From Spirosoma validum (lineage in GTDB: Bacteria; Bacteroidota; Bacteroidia; Cytophagales; Spirosomataceae): DNA of 64,000 nucleotides. This document shows positions 38,160 through 47,604 of the stretch, piece by piece. Made by a program: the position numbers and the translations under genes. The stretch's first letter is position 1. Each line of letters opens with the position of its first letter. The notes beneath the pieces were generated by a model, which was not told the origin of the DNA, did not search any database, and saw only the letters and a program-made list of their open reading frames with translations. The stretch covers positions 1-64,000 of the forward strand of contig NZ_JACXAA010000002.1 of NCBI RefSeq assembly GCF_014699035.1, given 5' to 3'.

Positions 38160-38381
38160 TTATAATTCCCAGACGGTTGGATGGGCGTGACGGCGCAGGT
38201 GCTTTTTCATCTCCATCCAGAAGGCCAGGATCAGATAAAGGACAACGGGTGAGCCGAGTGTTAAAAACGAGGTATAGATGAAGTACAGCCGAATGCTACT
38301 GGCCGAGATACTCATTTTCTCTCCCAGGCGTGAACAAACGCCAAAGGCCTGACTTTCAACGAAAAACCTAATTTTATTCAT
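38160..38381 (-). CDS. PspC-domain membrane protein
   Basis: 73 aa from the ATG at 38381 (MNKIRFFVESQAFGVC); the frame is open up to 38426. The PspC core is seen: GVCSRLGEKMSISASSIRL then a transmembrane helix (PVVLYLILAFWM). In the phage-shock system PspC is a membrane sensor; the standalone Bacteroidota form has no defined role. Confidence 0.8.
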   Translation of the reverse strand: MNKIRFFVESQAFGVCSRLGEKMSISASSIRLYFIYTSFLTLGSPVVLYLILAFWMEMKKHLRRHAHPTVWEL

Positions 38382-38722
38382 GTCTTTGAGTTGCGAAGTG
38401 CATGGATAAACGTTGAATACAATCAAGAGGAACTAACGACTGCTTCAAACAGAATGTTTGCCGTTTAGGTAGAAAATCAGTATAAATGTAATGAAAATAC
38501 CTAAAAAATGGCTTCAAACTTATTGAAGTCAGAACATTTTTATTTTCTTTGTGTTGCAACGGGGCTGATGGCTTTTAAGTACCATTTTCCGTTTTATAAT
38601 AAACAAAGTTCGTTGATTTTCAACCAAGTATCCAGTCTTTCGGAATGCCCTGGTATCTGTTTCATGAAACTTTGTTAATAACTGAACCTCTTAATGTTTA
38701 ATTGTTTAATTATTTACGTTTT
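38382..38722. other. Intergenic AT-rich leader of cold shock gene
   Basis: About 340 bp between divergent genes. No gene was seen. The part near 38600-38722 may be the long 5' leader usual for cold shock mRNAs, but no conserved structure was recognised. Confidence 0.35.
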
Positions 38723-38929
38723 ATGCAAACAGGTGTAGTAAAGTTCTTTAATGAAAGTAAAGGTTATGGCTTCATTGTTGAAGACGATACCAACCGGGAC
38801 ATTTTTGTTCACATTACCGGGCTAAATGGCATTACCATCCGTGAGAAAGACCGGGTACAGTTTGAAGTGGTTGACGGCAAAAAAGGACTAAACGCCGTAA
38901 AGGTGCAAAAAATAGACTCTGATTACTAA
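38723..38929 (+). CDS. Cold shock protein (CspA family)
   Basis: 68 aa from ATG 38723 (MQTGVVKFFNESKGYGFI); an in-frame upstream start at 38702 would add 7 residues of no clear use. RNP1 (KGYGFI) and RNP2 (DIFVHITG) are present. It binds single-stranded nucleic acid as an RNA chaperone. A terminator follows at 38956-38986. Confidence 0.95.
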   Translation: MQTGVVKFFNESKGYGFIVEDDTNRDIFVHITGLNGITIREKDRVQFEVVDGKKGLNAVKVQKIDSDY

Positions 38930-38955
38930 GTCTCCAAATGTCGTAACGAGAAATT

Positions 38956-38986
38956 AAAACCCCATCTGCTGGTCAGGTGGGGTTTT
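38956..38986 (+). terminator. Terminator of the cold shock gene
   Basis: A 13-bp stem (38956-38968 with 38974-38986) with one G-U pair, followed by a T-run. The neighbouring lysS converges from the other side, so it can serve both. Confidence 0.8.
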
Positions 38987-39000
38987 TGCGTTGACTGCAA

Positions 39001-40770
39001 TTACCCTACCCAGCTCTTTACGTCGTCGAGTGTCGGCATCTTAGCCTCTAATTTCAGCTTTTTACGAACACCACCCAGATCATTAAACAGCTTGTTTGGA
39101 TTGGCAGTACGTATCTGCTCAACAGTCAGGAAACCAAGTTTCTGTACGGCAGGAACCCATTCTGCAGGAATGCCCGCTTCCACAAAATCACGCTCTTCTG
39201 ACTGCTCCAGTTTCTTTTCGGGACGCATCTGCGGGAAAAACAAAACATCCTGAATCGAAGGCTGATTGGTCATGATCATCGTCAACCGATCAATGCCCAA
39301 ACCAACACCTGCCGTAGGAGGCATACCGTACTCCAGAGCGCGAAGGAAATCCTCGTCCAGCACCATCGCTTCTTCATCGCCCCGCTCGGCTAAGCGCAGT
39401 TGTTCTTCAAATCGTTCGCGCTGGTCAAGCGGATCGTTCAATTCTGAGTATGCATTGGCAATTTCCTTACCGTTACATATGGCTTCAAATCGCTCAACCA
39501 GACCCGGTTTACTCCGGTGTTTCTTGGTTAAAGGCGACATTTCAACCGGGTAATCGGTAATGAACGTCGGCTGAATCAGGTTAGGTTCGCACGCATCGCC
39601 AAACAACTCATCAATCAGCTTCGACTTGCCCATTGTGCTATCCACCCGGATGCCTCGGCTTTCCGCGACTTGCCGAAGTTCATCCTCTTCCATCGCTGAT
39701 ACGTCGACTCCCGTGTATTCCTGAATGGCTTCGAACATTGTGAGCCGTTTCCAGGGGCGCTTAAAGTCAATAACGTTTTCGCCAACCGTCACTTTCGTTG
39801 TTCCCGCTACGTCCAGGGCCACTTTTTCCACCATCTCTTCGATGGTATCCATCATCCAGATGTAATCTTTATAAGCAACGTAAAACTCAACCTGCGTAAA
39901 TTCCGGATTATGGGTGCGGTCCATGCCTTCGTTCCGGAAATCTTTGGCAAATTCGAATACACCGTCGTAACCGCCGACAATTAATCGTTTCAGATACAAT
40001 TCATTGGCAATACGCATGTACAATGTCATATCGAGCGTATTGTGGTGCGTACGGAATGGCCGGGCGGTAGCGCCCCCGTGAATAGGCTGCAAAATCGGTG
40101 TCTCAACCTCCAGATACCCTTTCTGACTCAAAAACTGCCGAATCGAGTTAACCAGTTTTGTACGTTTTACAAACACATCGCGTATCTGCGGATTCACGAT
40201 CAAGTCGACGTAGCGCTGGCGATAGCGTTGTTCGGGATCAGTAAACGCATCATAGGTTTCTTTTTCACCTTTGTCGTTCACCACTTCCTTCACTACTGGC
40301 AACGGACGTAGTGATTTGTTGAGCACCGTAAATTCTTTGACATAAACCGATAACTCACCGGTTTTGGTAGAGAAAATATGACCCCGTACCCCAATGATGT
40401 CGCCAATGTCCAGAAGCTTTTTAAAGACGGTGTTATACAGCGTCTTGTCTTCGCCGGGACAAATGTCATCGCGTCGGAAATAAAGCTGTATCCGTCCCGT
40501 CGAATCCTGTAATTCCGCAAACGATGCGCTGCCGCTAATGCGAATAATCATAAGTCGGCCAGCAAGCTGAATATTTCCCCAGCGTTCGTCACTAGAAAAG
40601 TCCTGTTCAGGCGCCACGTCCGTTTCGGGACCATCTGGCTGGAAGGCCGACCGAATGTCAGCAACGGTAGCTGTTACGTCAAATAATTCGGCAGGGTAGG
40701 GGTCGATGCCCATCCGCATTAATTCCTCGCGCTTTTGTCGGCGATTTATTTCCTGTTCACTCAGTTGCAT
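39001..40770 (-). CDS. lysS: Lysyl-tRNA synthetase (class II)
   Basis: 589 aa. The N-terminal OB fold ([23 protein letters not shown], residues about 65-90) precedes the class II catalytic domain: motif 1 in [17 protein letters not shown], motif 2 with [16 protein letters not shown], and motif 3 [12 protein letters not shown]. The C-terminal 70 residues (about 520-589) are an extra helical part ([26 protein letters not shown]) resembling a helix-hairpin-helix; E. coli LysS (505 aa) lacks it, while related Bacteroidota have it. Confidence 0.96.
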   Translation of the reverse strand: MQLSEQEINRRQKREELMRMGIDPYPAELFDVTATVADIRSAFQPDGPETDVAPEQDFSSDERWGNIQLAGRLMIIRISGSASFAELQDSTGRIQLYFRRDDICPGEDKTLYNTVFKKLLDIGDIIGVRGHIFSTKTGELSVYVKEFTVLNKSLRPLPVVKEVVNDKGEKETYDAFTDPEQRYRQRYVDLIVNPQIRDVFVKRTKLVNSIRQFLSQKGYLEVETPILQPIHGGATARPFRTHHNTLDMTLYMRIANELYLKRLIVGGYDGVFEFAKDFRNEGMDRTHNPEFTQVEFYVAYKDYIWMMDTIEEMVEKVALDVAGTTKVTVGENVIDFKRPWKRLTMFEAIQEYTGVDVSAMEEDELRQVAESRGIRVDSTMGKSKLIDELFGDACEPNLIQPTFITDYPVEMSPLTKKHRSKPGLVERFEAICNGKEIANAYSELNDPLDQRERFEEQLRLAERGDEEAMVLDEDFLRALEYGMPPTAGVGLGIDRLTMIMTNQPSIQDVLFFPQMRPEKKLEQSEERDFVEAGIPAEWVPAVQKLGFLTVEQIRTANPNKLFNDLGGVRKKLKLEAKMPTLDDVKSWVG

Positions 40771-40834
40771 GATTGTCAGACGGTTGGTACGTCAACGAGT
40801 CGATAAGTTAGTGACGTGCCGGTATTTGAGGGCG

Positions 40835-40842
40835 CAAAAATA
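40835..40842 (-). promoter_or_regulatory. Possible -7 element of lysS
   Basis: TATTTTTG on the minus strand matches TAnnTTTG; a TTG lies 23 bp upstream, a little far. The leader to the ATG would be about 60 nt. Confidence 0.4.
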
Positions 40843-40947
40843 CGAAAACTATAATCAGGGGTAGTCAAAAATGGGTAGAGATTATCAAGTGTAATCAGTT
40901 GTGGTAATAGATTGTTTCCCTCCGGAATAACACCACACTCTGCTGCT

Positions 40948-42060
40948 CTACTTGATGGTTAGAATCGTGTAAGCAGCCTGATTGGGTTGCCGCACTTGTG
41001 AGTCGATGGTTGTACGGGTACGATCGTCGTCGCTGATGAGTAGAAGACGGTTGCGGTCCAGTAGCGTCAAATCTTCGCCTTTGTGACCAGGCGTATGTAG
41101 CGGTTGACCCTGCTCGTTACGTACCAGCGTAAAGGGTTTGTTCGCGAACAAATCATCGGGTGAAATGATCCACAAATACGTGTCGAATTGATCCTTTGAT
41201 TCCAGAGAAGTCAGCATCCAGAAACAGTTTCGAAAAGGGTCATATTCGAGACTGGATATGGCCAGTGGTTTCGCAAGCGTTGAGTCGGCATTAGCAATAA
41301 CGAAATCGTTGATAATTTTCCAGTCGTTGGCCAGCCGAATTCGCTCAGAGTCGCCCGATTTCTCGATACTGTACGATACGCTGACAATTTTTGCCCGGTA
41401 CGTAAAACTCTCAAACGACTTGCCTTCTTCCCGGATGCCAAATAACAGTTGTTTGTCGGTAGCAGCCAGTCCTTCTATTTTAAAATAAGGAAGTTCGCCC
41501 GGAAACTCAGCAGTGGCCAATAACCGCGCAATCGGCTGACGGTAAGCAATGGATGTTCGACTGGTATCGTCGGGAGCCAGCACATGCGGATGCTGTTCGT
41601 TGCCACTTCGCCAGTAGAGAATCGTATTGTAGCGATCCCAGTCATGGCTACCTGGCTTCACACGATCAAAAGCGGTGGTCAGAAAGACGTAACGACGATC
41701 GGGTGTCTGGGCAAAATCTTCATATTTTGTTCCCTGCGAAAAAGTGGATTGTGTCAGATACGTTGGTTGTTTCGTTGAATCGGCCAGCGTTTTGGGCGTT
41801 TTCATAAACACCGAGCTCTGACCCGAAGGCATATCTTTATCGTTAGCGAAAAACAAATTTTTGCCATCATACAATACGGCTGATGCTTCGCACCAAACAG
41901 GTTGGCTATTTACCGACGTTCCGGCGGTAAAGCAGGTAAGAAAGCCTTGTTCGGTAATGGTGGCGGTTGTTGACAGTTTGCTGGTGGGGAGTTTGGCGGT
42001 TTTACAGCCAAGAGCAAGTAGTAAAACCGTTAACGTAACGGCGGGTGATCGGTAAATCAT
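40948..42060 (-). CDS. Lipoprotein, unknown, probable beta-propeller
   Basis: About 370 aa from ATG 42060, MIYRSPAVTLTVLLLALGCK, which gives a lipobox (LALGC). The frame is open to 42090. The body repeats strand-rich blocks (AVLYDGKNLFFANDKDM, RRYVFLTTAFDR, ISSLEYDPFRNCFWML, LTLLDRNRLLLISDDD), like a propeller. No catalytic motif was identified. It is the gene after the second two-component system in the same direction, 10 bp past the regulator stop, so it probably shares a transcript. Confidence 0.75.
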   Translation of the reverse strand: MIYRSPAVTLTVLLLALGCKTAKLPTSKLSTTATITEQGFLTCFTAGTSVNSQPVWCEASAVLYDGKNLFFANDKDMPSGQSSVFMKTPKTLADSTKQPTYLTQSTFSQGTKYEDFAQTPDRRYVFLTTAFDRVKPGSHDWDRYNTILYWRSGNEQHPHVLAPDDTSRTSIAYRQPIARLLATAEFPGELPYFKIEGLAATDKQLLFGIREEGKSFESFTYRAKIVSVSYSIEKSGDSERIRLANDWKIINDFVIANADSTLAKPLAISSLEYDPFRNCFWMLTSLESKDQFDTYLWIISPDDLFANKPFTLVRNEQGQPLHTPGHKGEDLTLLDRNRLLLISDDDRTRTTIDSQVRQPNQAAYTILTIK

Positions 42061-42100
42061 ACGATTGGATAGACAGCTAAATATTCGCAAAGGTCGCAGA

Positions 42101-42772
42101 TTACTGTCGCAAAACGAATCCTACCCCATGTACATTTTCGATACGTAGCGTTAGGTCCTGGGCGAGTCGCTTGCGGAGCCGGGAGATGAATACGTCGAGA
42201 CTGCGGCCCATGAAATAATCGTCGTCGCCCCAAATGGCACGTAGTAATTCATCGCGTCGGACAAGGGTATTCGGGCGGTCGAGCAGATACGCTATTACGT
42301 TGGTCTCGCGCTGGGTGAGGATTTGGGTTTGGCCGTTAACCGTGAGCGTGAGATTCTGCCGATTGAGGATTGTGTTGACACGTAACGAACGTTCGTTTGT
42401 TGAGCTAGTTCGTCGGAGAAAAACGTTGATTTTCAGGATTAATTCTTCAATGCTGAATGGCTTCGTCAGGTAATCGTCGGCACCCAGCCGCAGGCCCTGT
42501 AAGCGGTCGTCTTTGTTGGCTAAAGCGCTTAGAAATAAAATGGGTATTTGCGTATCGATAGATCGAATCTGCTGAGCCAGCGTAAAACCGTCGCTTTGCG
42601 GCAGCATTACATCCAGCAGACAGATGTCGAATCGACTAGCCTGAAACGTAGCCCAAGCATCAGAACCGTTGATGCAGTGCGTAACAATGAAAGGGACGTT
42701 TTCGAGCGTATCCCGGATCACAAAGCCCAGATTAACATCGTCTTCAACGAACAGAATATGCGCGGGAGTCAT
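42101..42772 (-). CDS. OmpR-family response regulator
   Basis: 223 aa. Receiver domain with FVEDDVNLGF, phospho-acceptor Asp in ICLLDVMLPQS and the Lys in ADDYLTKPFSI; then a winged-helix domain (LTQRETNVIAYLLDRPN, and FISRLRKRL), ending ENVHGVGFVLRQ. Its ATG overlaps the kinase stop (ATGA, 42769-42772), so translation is probably coupled. The targets are unknown. Confidence 0.95.
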   Translation of the reverse strand: MTPAHILFVEDDVNLGFVIRDTLENVPFIVTHCINGSDAWATFQASRFDICLLDVMLPQSDGFTLAQQIRSIDTQIPILFLSALANKDDRLQGLRLGADDYLTKPFSIEELILKINVFLRRTSSTNERSLRVNTILNRQNLTLTVNGQTQILTQRETNVIAYLLDRPNTLVRRDELLRAIWGDDDYFMGRSLDVFISRLRKRLAQDLTLRIENVHGVGFVLRQ

Positions 42773-44097
42773 GGAAGGAATTGTGAATGAGTGAATGAGC
42801 GAATGAGTGAAAAGTTTTGCGTTAACTTTTTGCTTATTCGCTCATTCACGCCGGTTTGGCGTTCCGATTCGCTCTTTATGTCAAACGTACTGCCCTTACC
42901 GGGTTCGCTGATAAGAGCTAACGTCCAGCCGTGTGCTTTAACAATCTGCCGAACGTAGTACAGACCCAGCCCAAAGCCTTTTACATTATGCGTATGCCCA
43001 GCGCTTACCCGGAAGAACTGGCGGAAAATAGCTTTCTGATGTTCAGGCGCAATACCGATTCCGTTATCGTTTACTGACCAGATCAATTGGCTGTTTTCTG
43101 TTCGGGTACGTAGCACGATGCAGGGTGATTTGTCGCAGTATTTCAGCCCATTATCAATCAAATTATTCAAGGCAGTTTCAAGGTGATACCGGTCAGCCTG
43201 AATATGAGCATTCGTGGCCGTAAGATCAAGCTGTACGAACGGCGCAAATGTAGCGGCTACTGAAGTCATTAGTTCGTGTAAATCAACGGCAGTTAATTCC
43301 AGCGAAAAACCAGTACGTTCAGAACGAGCTAGTTGAAGTATACTGCTAACCTGTTTCTGCAAACGACCGCTTTCTTCGCTCAATACGCGGGCGTACTGTT
43401 TCAGCCGATCCGGTTGCTGAACAATTGCGTCAGATTGCAGTACGTCGGCGGCAATACGTATTGTTGATACGGGGGTCTGAAGTTCGTGGGTAATGTTGTT
43501 GATAAAGTCGCGCTGCACCTCCGTGAGCCGACGCTGTTTAAGAACAACGCTTAGCGTGTAGCCGAAGAAAATTACGACCAACAGCACCGCTACCGTTGAC
43601 CACAGCCAACCACTTAATTGCCCCGCTACAAATGCTGATTGATTGGGAAACCGGATGCCGAAATAGTACGTATAGCGCGGAAATTTGGGCAGATTTTTTG
43701 TTTTAGCGCCTGCTGAACCGCTCGTGCTGACATAAGCACCGTAGACCATACGATCGGTTTCGCAGTTGTAAATACCATATTCATAGTCGGTAATCAGATG
43801 ATGCGCCTGCAACGAACGCTGGATGAACGTTTCGAGAGTAGCGGGATCAATCGGCGCATCGGTATTGACAATGAAATAATCGGCGGATAGCTGCGTAACG
43901 GCGTAGCGATTTATTGTAAAGCGATTTAATTGTGCTACTTCGTCGGCTACGTCCTGCAAGGCAATAAACGCCGACTGCCGGAACTGGCGTTCGCGCAGAG
44001 CGTAAGCGTTCCGTAGCCAAACCGCCTGCACGGCCAGGATTCCGATAATGGACAGCACCGAAAGAATAACCAGCAGGCGCAGACGAGACATACCCAA
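42769..44097 (-). CDS. Sensor histidine kinase
   Basis: 442 aa. One N-terminal and one central membrane helix (about 8-27 and 165-185) flank a sensor region with no known domain. HisKA has FINNITHELQTPVSTI (His acceptor); the ATPase part has NNLIDNGLKYCDKSP, VNDNGIGIAPEHQ and GFGLGLYYVRQIV. The kinase fold ends near GKGSTFDI (about residue 410). The last 25-30 residues (NERISKKLTQNFSLIRSF) are coded by a hairpin of simple repeats (42791-42849) and have no counterpart in the family; see findings. Confidence 0.93.
   Translation of the reverse strand: MGMSRLRLLVILSVLSIIGILAVQAVWLRNAYALRERQFRQSAFIALQDVADEVAQLNRFTINRYAVTQLSADYFIVNTDAPIDPATLETFIQRSLQAHHLITDYEYGIYNCETDRMVYGAYVSTSGSAGAKTKNLPKFPRYTYYFGIRFPNQSAFVAGQLSGWLWSTVAVLLVVIFFGYTLSVVLKQRRLTEVQRDFINNITHELQTPVSTIRIAADVLQSDAIVQQPDRLKQYARVLSEESGRLQKQVSSILQLARSERTGFSLELTAVDLHELMTSVAATFAPFVQLDLTATNAHIQADRYHLETALNNLIDNGLKYCDKSPCIVLRTRTENSQLIWSVNDNGIGIAPEHQKAIFRQFFRVSAGHTHNVKGFGLGLYYVRQIVKAHGWTLALISEPGKGSTFDIKSESERQTGVNERISKKLTQNFSLIRSFTHSQFLP
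42791..42849. repeat. Hairpin inside the kinase 3' coding end
   Basis: 42791-42807 (GTGAATGAGCGAATGAG) and 42833-42849 pair over 17 bp with one mismatch. Arms are made of GAATGAGT/GAATGAGC-like units. It lies before the regulator start and codes for the kinase's C-terminal tail. Confidence 0.75.
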
Positions 44098-44099
44098 AG

Positions 44100-44170
44100 A
44101 GCGAAAGAGTGAATGACTGATGCAAAGTACGTTTTTTCAATCTTTCGCTCAGTCACTTTCTCGCTCATTC
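44100..44170. repeat. Imperfect inverted repeat upstream of the kinase
   Basis: AGCGAAAGAGTGA...GACTGA at 44100-44120 and TCAGTCACTTTCTCGCT around 44149-44165 form an imperfect hairpin of similar simple units to that at 42791-42849. It is in the leader of the kinase gene. Confidence 0.5.
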
Positions 44171-44296
44171 AGGCCTTATTAACAACTCGTTAACAAACGT
44201 TAGGAAGCGCTTAACAAAGCGATCGGGATAGGGACGGTAGGTTTGCATCGTTGCTTGAGTAAGTGGCAAGACAAATCCTATCAAACCAATTTTTCT

Positions 44297-44689
44297 ATGA
44301 AACGTATCCTGTTTTTCGGTTCGCTGTTGATCCTGACAGCTTCTGTTGCCATGACGACTTCGGCAGCATTATTCAACTGGCGTAACGCTACGTATGATTT
44401 CGGACGTATTGCGCAGGGCAAGCCCGTTACGGCCGAGTTTGCCTTTACAAACAAGGGCGAATCGCCACTTATTATCAGCAACGCAAAAGGCTCCTGCGGA
44501 TGTACGGGTGTTGATTATCCGAAGTCGGCGATTCTGCCGGGTCAGTCGGGCGTTGTGAAAGCGACATTCAACGCGGCTGCCATTGGGGCATTCAACAAAA
44601 CCGTAATGGTCGAGTCAAATGCGGAAGGCGGTACGCAAACCTTATATTTTAAAGGAGAAGTGATGAAAGAAGGTGCGGCTGCTCAATAA
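44297..44689 (+). CDS. DUF1573 secreted protein
   Basis: About 130 aa from ATG 44297 (MKRILFFGSLLILTAS), which gives a signal peptide ending near TTSAALF; the frame is open up to 44243. It shows the DUF1573 pattern: TYDFGRIAQGKPVTAEFAF, FTNKGESPLIIS, the GSCGCTG motif and a final strand pair. This is an immunoglobulin-like exported domain of unknown function, widespread in Bacteroidota. Confidence 0.92.
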   Translation: MKRILFFGSLLILTASVAMTTSAALFNWRNATYDFGRIAQGKPVTAEFAFTNKGESPLIISNAKGSCGCTGVDYPKSAILPGQSGVVKATFNAAAIGAFNKTVMVESNAEGGTQTLYFKGEVMKEGAAAQ

Positions 44690-44712
44690 ATTTGAAAAGG
44701 CTGAGTTTGTGA

Positions 44713-44750
44713 ACTCCCAATTCGTTACGACGGGTTGGGAGTATTTTTTT
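44713..44750 (+). terminator. Terminator of the DUF1573 gene
   Basis: An 8-bp stem (44713-44720 with 44735-44742) followed by a T7 run (44744-44750). Confidence 0.75.
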
Positions 44751-44806
44751 GCCGTTCGTTCACTTTTAAGTTAGCAGAACAACTTGCCTTACCATCTGGC
44801 TCAGTA

Positions 44807-44823
44807 TGACCCTGATGGGGTCA
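44807..44823. repeat. TGACCCC-N3-GGGGTCA palindrome (copy 2)
   Basis: TGACCCT-GAT-GGGGTCA, 7-bp arms with one G-T pair. Copy 3 is exactly 50 bp downstream; another lies at 26588-26604. It is upstream of the GH116 gene. Confidence 0.6.
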
Positions 44824-44856
44824 GATGTCTATAGAATAATATTTGCTATAAACATT

Positions 44857-44873
44857 TGACCCCATTGGGGTCA
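44857..44873. repeat. TGACCCC-N3-GGGGTCA palindrome (copy 3)
   Basis: TGACCCC-ATT-GGGGTCA, perfect 7-bp arms, 79 bp before the GH116 start codon. A regulator binding site or a small dispersed repeat are both possible. Confidence 0.6.
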
Positions 44874-44951
44874 CACAGAAATGACGATTCAAATTAAGTC
44901 TGCTTGATTGCTTAAGCTTCAAAACACAGATTAGCTAAAAAGTGAATATTT

Positions 44952-47549
44952 ATGAAAAATCGCTTCTTTTTCTATTCGCTAATCACCTGCCTACTTTTTA
45001 TAAGCCAGACCGGTTTGGCGCAATGGCAGCCCAGTCCGTGGCCGGTCCTGAAGCATTACGATAAAGACCATCTACGTAACATCGCGTTGCCGCTGGGCGG
45101 CATCGGTACGGGAACGGTTTCATTAGGTGGACGGGGTGAGCTGCGAGACTGGGAGATCATGAACAAACCGGCTAAAGGCTTTAGCACGGTTACAATCGGG
45201 AACAACGCTCCTTTTTTTGCCATCAACGTTCGACCGGCGAACGGCAAATCCATGACGAAAGCGCTCCTTGGCCCACTAGACCCCGCCGAATTTCAACATT
45301 ACGAAGGACGACCGGTAAATCAACATGGATTTCCGCGATTCACCGACGCTACGTTTGACGCGGCTTATCCGTTCGGTCAGGTCAATTTGTCGGACAAGCA
45401 TATGCCTGTTACGGTTAAAGTCAAGGGTTTCAACCCATTCATTCCAGGCGATGCGGATAACAGCGGTATTCCCATTGCGGTGCTGGCCTACGACGTAACG
45501 AATACCAGTCAGGAGCCACTGACCGTATCGGTATGCGGATCGATACGAAATTTTGTTGGGAAGGACGGTAGTAAATCCATCAAAGACTGGAAAGGCGATT
45601 ACATTCCGATCGGTGCCAAAAAGAACATCAACACGTATCGAAGTGACAAGGGCGTACAGGGTATTTTTATGTATTCGGATAGCGTCAGTCGGCAGGACGC
45701 GGCCTGGGGAACAATCGCGCTGACAACGAATAGTCCAACGGGCGTGAGTTACCGAACCAGTTCACGCTCGAATGATTGGGAGAATGCGATGCTCGATTTC
45801 TGGGATGATTTTAGTGCCGATGGCATCTTGACCGAAAAGGGTAAACTTATCGATGATGACCCGTTGGCGTCATTAGCGGTGCAAAAAACGATTGCACCCG
45901 GCCAAAATCAGACGTTTACGTTTTTCATTACGTGGAATTTTCCGAATCGGATGGCCTGGGCGTCGTTTACTACGAAACCGGATCAACCCGCAGTAGGCAA
46001 TTATTACTCAGCGCAATACGCCGATGCTTGGGATGTGATTGTGAAAACTTTTCCGCGTTTGCCCGCTCTGGAGCAGAAAACGCTTCTGTTTGTGAATGCG
46101 TTGCTACGTAGTGATTACCCGGAAGTGATCAAAGAAGCGGCTTTGTTTAATCTCGCTACGTTACGTTCGCAAACGGTTTTTCGGATTCCCAGCGGGCATT
46201 TGATGGGGTGGGAGGGTGTCTTCGATGAATTTGGCTCCTGCTTCGGCTCCTGCACGCATGTCTGGAATTATGAGCAGGCGACCGCTTTTCTCTTCTCCGA
46301 TTTATCGCAATCCATGCGCGATATCGAGTTCAACTATGCGACCAACGAAACCGGCAAGATGAGCTTCCGCGTCATGCTTCCGCTGGCAAAAGCACAGGAA
46401 TGGACCAATGCCGCGGCCGACGGACAAATGGGTACGATTCTGAAATTTTACCGCGACTGGCAACTATCCGGCAATCCCGAATTTCTGAAAAAGAATTGGC
46501 CTCAGGTGAAAAAAGTCCTGAGTTATGCCTGGATTAAAGGCGGTTGGGATGGTAATCAGGATGGCGTGATGGAAGGTCGGCAACACAATACAATGGACGT
46601 CGATTATTACGGACCTAATCCACAAATGGGCTTCTGGTACTTGGGCGTGCTGAAAGCTGCCCGCGAAATGGCCACGGCGATGAACGATGCTGAACTGGCC
46701 CAAAAGTGCGACGTATTGGCAAAAAAAGGGAGCGCCTGGATGGATCAGAATCTGTTCAACGGTGAATATTACGAGCATAAAATCACCGATCCTGCTACGT
46801 TCGATTTCCTGAACTGGGAACGCGATTCGACAGTCAAGGTGCCGGATTATCAACTCGGGAAAGGCTGTTTAGTCGATCAGTTGGTCGGGCAAATGATGGC
46901 GCATATGTTGGGACTGGGGTATCTGGCTAATCGCGAACATATCCAGACGACGCTGCAAAGTATTATGAAATACAACTACCTGGACACGTTTGCGGATCAT
47001 TTCAACAACATGCGGTCGTACGTATTGGGCGATGAAGCGGGTTTATTGATGGCGAGTTGGCCAAAAGGACGCCTGAAGGTGCCATTTCCGTATTTTGCCG
47101 AATCGATGACGGGTTTTGAATACTGTGCGGCCGTTGGCATGCTCTACGAAGGGCAAACCGATAATGCGATCAAATGCCTGACCGCCATTCGGAACCGATT
47201 CGACGGGCGCAAACGAAATCCGTTCAACGAACCCGAATGTGGCTATCACTATGCCCGTTCTATGACAAGCTGGAATACGTTATTGGCCTGGAGCCGGTTC
47301 CAATATTCGGGCATAACCGAAACAATGACCATTACGTCAAAACCCGGTACGTATTTCTGGTCGAATGGCTCGGCCTGGGGAACTTGCTCAGTGAGTCAGG
47401 CTCAAGGTAATGCGAACGTATCGTTAACTGTATTAAGCGGACACGTAAAGCTCCGTCGGTTTACTCTTCAAGATGGGGCTAATCACGCATTTGCGAAGCA
47501 GCAGGAAATCGCAGAAGGAAAAACAATTGACTTTGTTGTAAAAAAATAG
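44952..47549 (+). CDS. GH116-family glycoside hydrolase (GBA2-like)
   Basis: 865 aa with a signal peptide (MKNRFFFYSLITCLLF, cleavage near GLAQ). It has an N-terminal beta-sandwich (IALPLGGIGTGTVSLGGRGELRDW) and a C-terminal (alpha/alpha)6 barrel of the GBA2/DUF608 type. Conserved barrel segments are GSCTHVWNYEQA, MEGRQHNTMDVDYYGPN and GFEYCAAVGMLY. The family hydrolyses beta-glucosides, beta-xylosides or glucosylceramide by a retaining mechanism with one acidic residue in the HNTxD region and one later. Exact specificity is unknown. The signal peptide points to periplasmic or surface action. Confidence 0.9.
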   Translation: MKNRFFFYSLITCLLFISQTGLAQWQPSPWPVLKHYDKDHLRNIALPLGGIGTGTVSLGGRGELRDWEIMNKPAKGFSTVTIGNNAPFFAINVRPANGKSMTKALLGPLDPAEFQHYEGRPVNQHGFPRFTDATFDAAYPFGQVNLSDKHMPVTVKVKGFNPFIPGDADNSGIPIAVLAYDVTNTSQEPLTVSVCGSIRNFVGKDGSKSIKDWKGDYIPIGAKKNINTYRSDKGVQGIFMYSDSVSRQDAAWGTIALTTNSPTGVSYRTSSRSNDWENAMLDFWDDFSADGILTEKGKLIDDDPLASLAVQKTIAPGQNQTFTFFITWNFPNRMAWASFTTKPDQPAVGNYYSAQYADAWDVIVKTFPRLPALEQKTLLFVNALLRSDYPEVIKEAALFNLATLRSQTVFRIPSGHLMGWEGVFDEFGSCFGSCTHVWNYEQATAFLFSDLSQSMRDIEFNYATNETGKMSFRVMLPLAKAQEWTNAAADGQMGTILKFYRDWQLSGNPEFLKKNWPQVKKVLSYAWIKGGWDGNQDGVMEGRQHNTMDVDYYGPNPQMGFWYLGVLKAAREMATAMNDAELAQKCDVLAKKGSAWMDQNLFNGEYYEHKITDPATFDFLNWERDSTVKVPDYQLGKGCLVDQLVGQMMAHMLGLGYLANREHIQTTLQSIMKYNYLDTFADHFNNMRSYVLGDEAGLLMASWPKGRLKVPFPYFAESMTGFEYCAAVGMLYEGQTDNAIKCLTAIRNRFDGRKRNPFNEPECGYHYARSMTSWNTLLAWSRFQYSGITETMTITSKPGTYFWSNGSAWGTCSVSQAQGNANVSLTVLSGHVKLRRFTLQDGANHAFAKQQEIAEGKTIDFVVKK

Positions 47550-47578
47550 CCCTCAGATGGATCGCCATCTGAGGGCTG
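47549..47578 (-). terminator. Terminator for the leftward protease transcript
   Basis: A 13-bp stem (47549-47561 with 47566-47578), tetraloop ATCG. On the minus strand it ends in a run of T (complement of A at 47541-47547), so it terminates the leftward gene; its first base is the last base of the GH116 stop codon. Confidence 0.75.
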
Positions 47579-47604
47579 AATAAGAGTCTGGTAAAACAGA
47601 AAAT

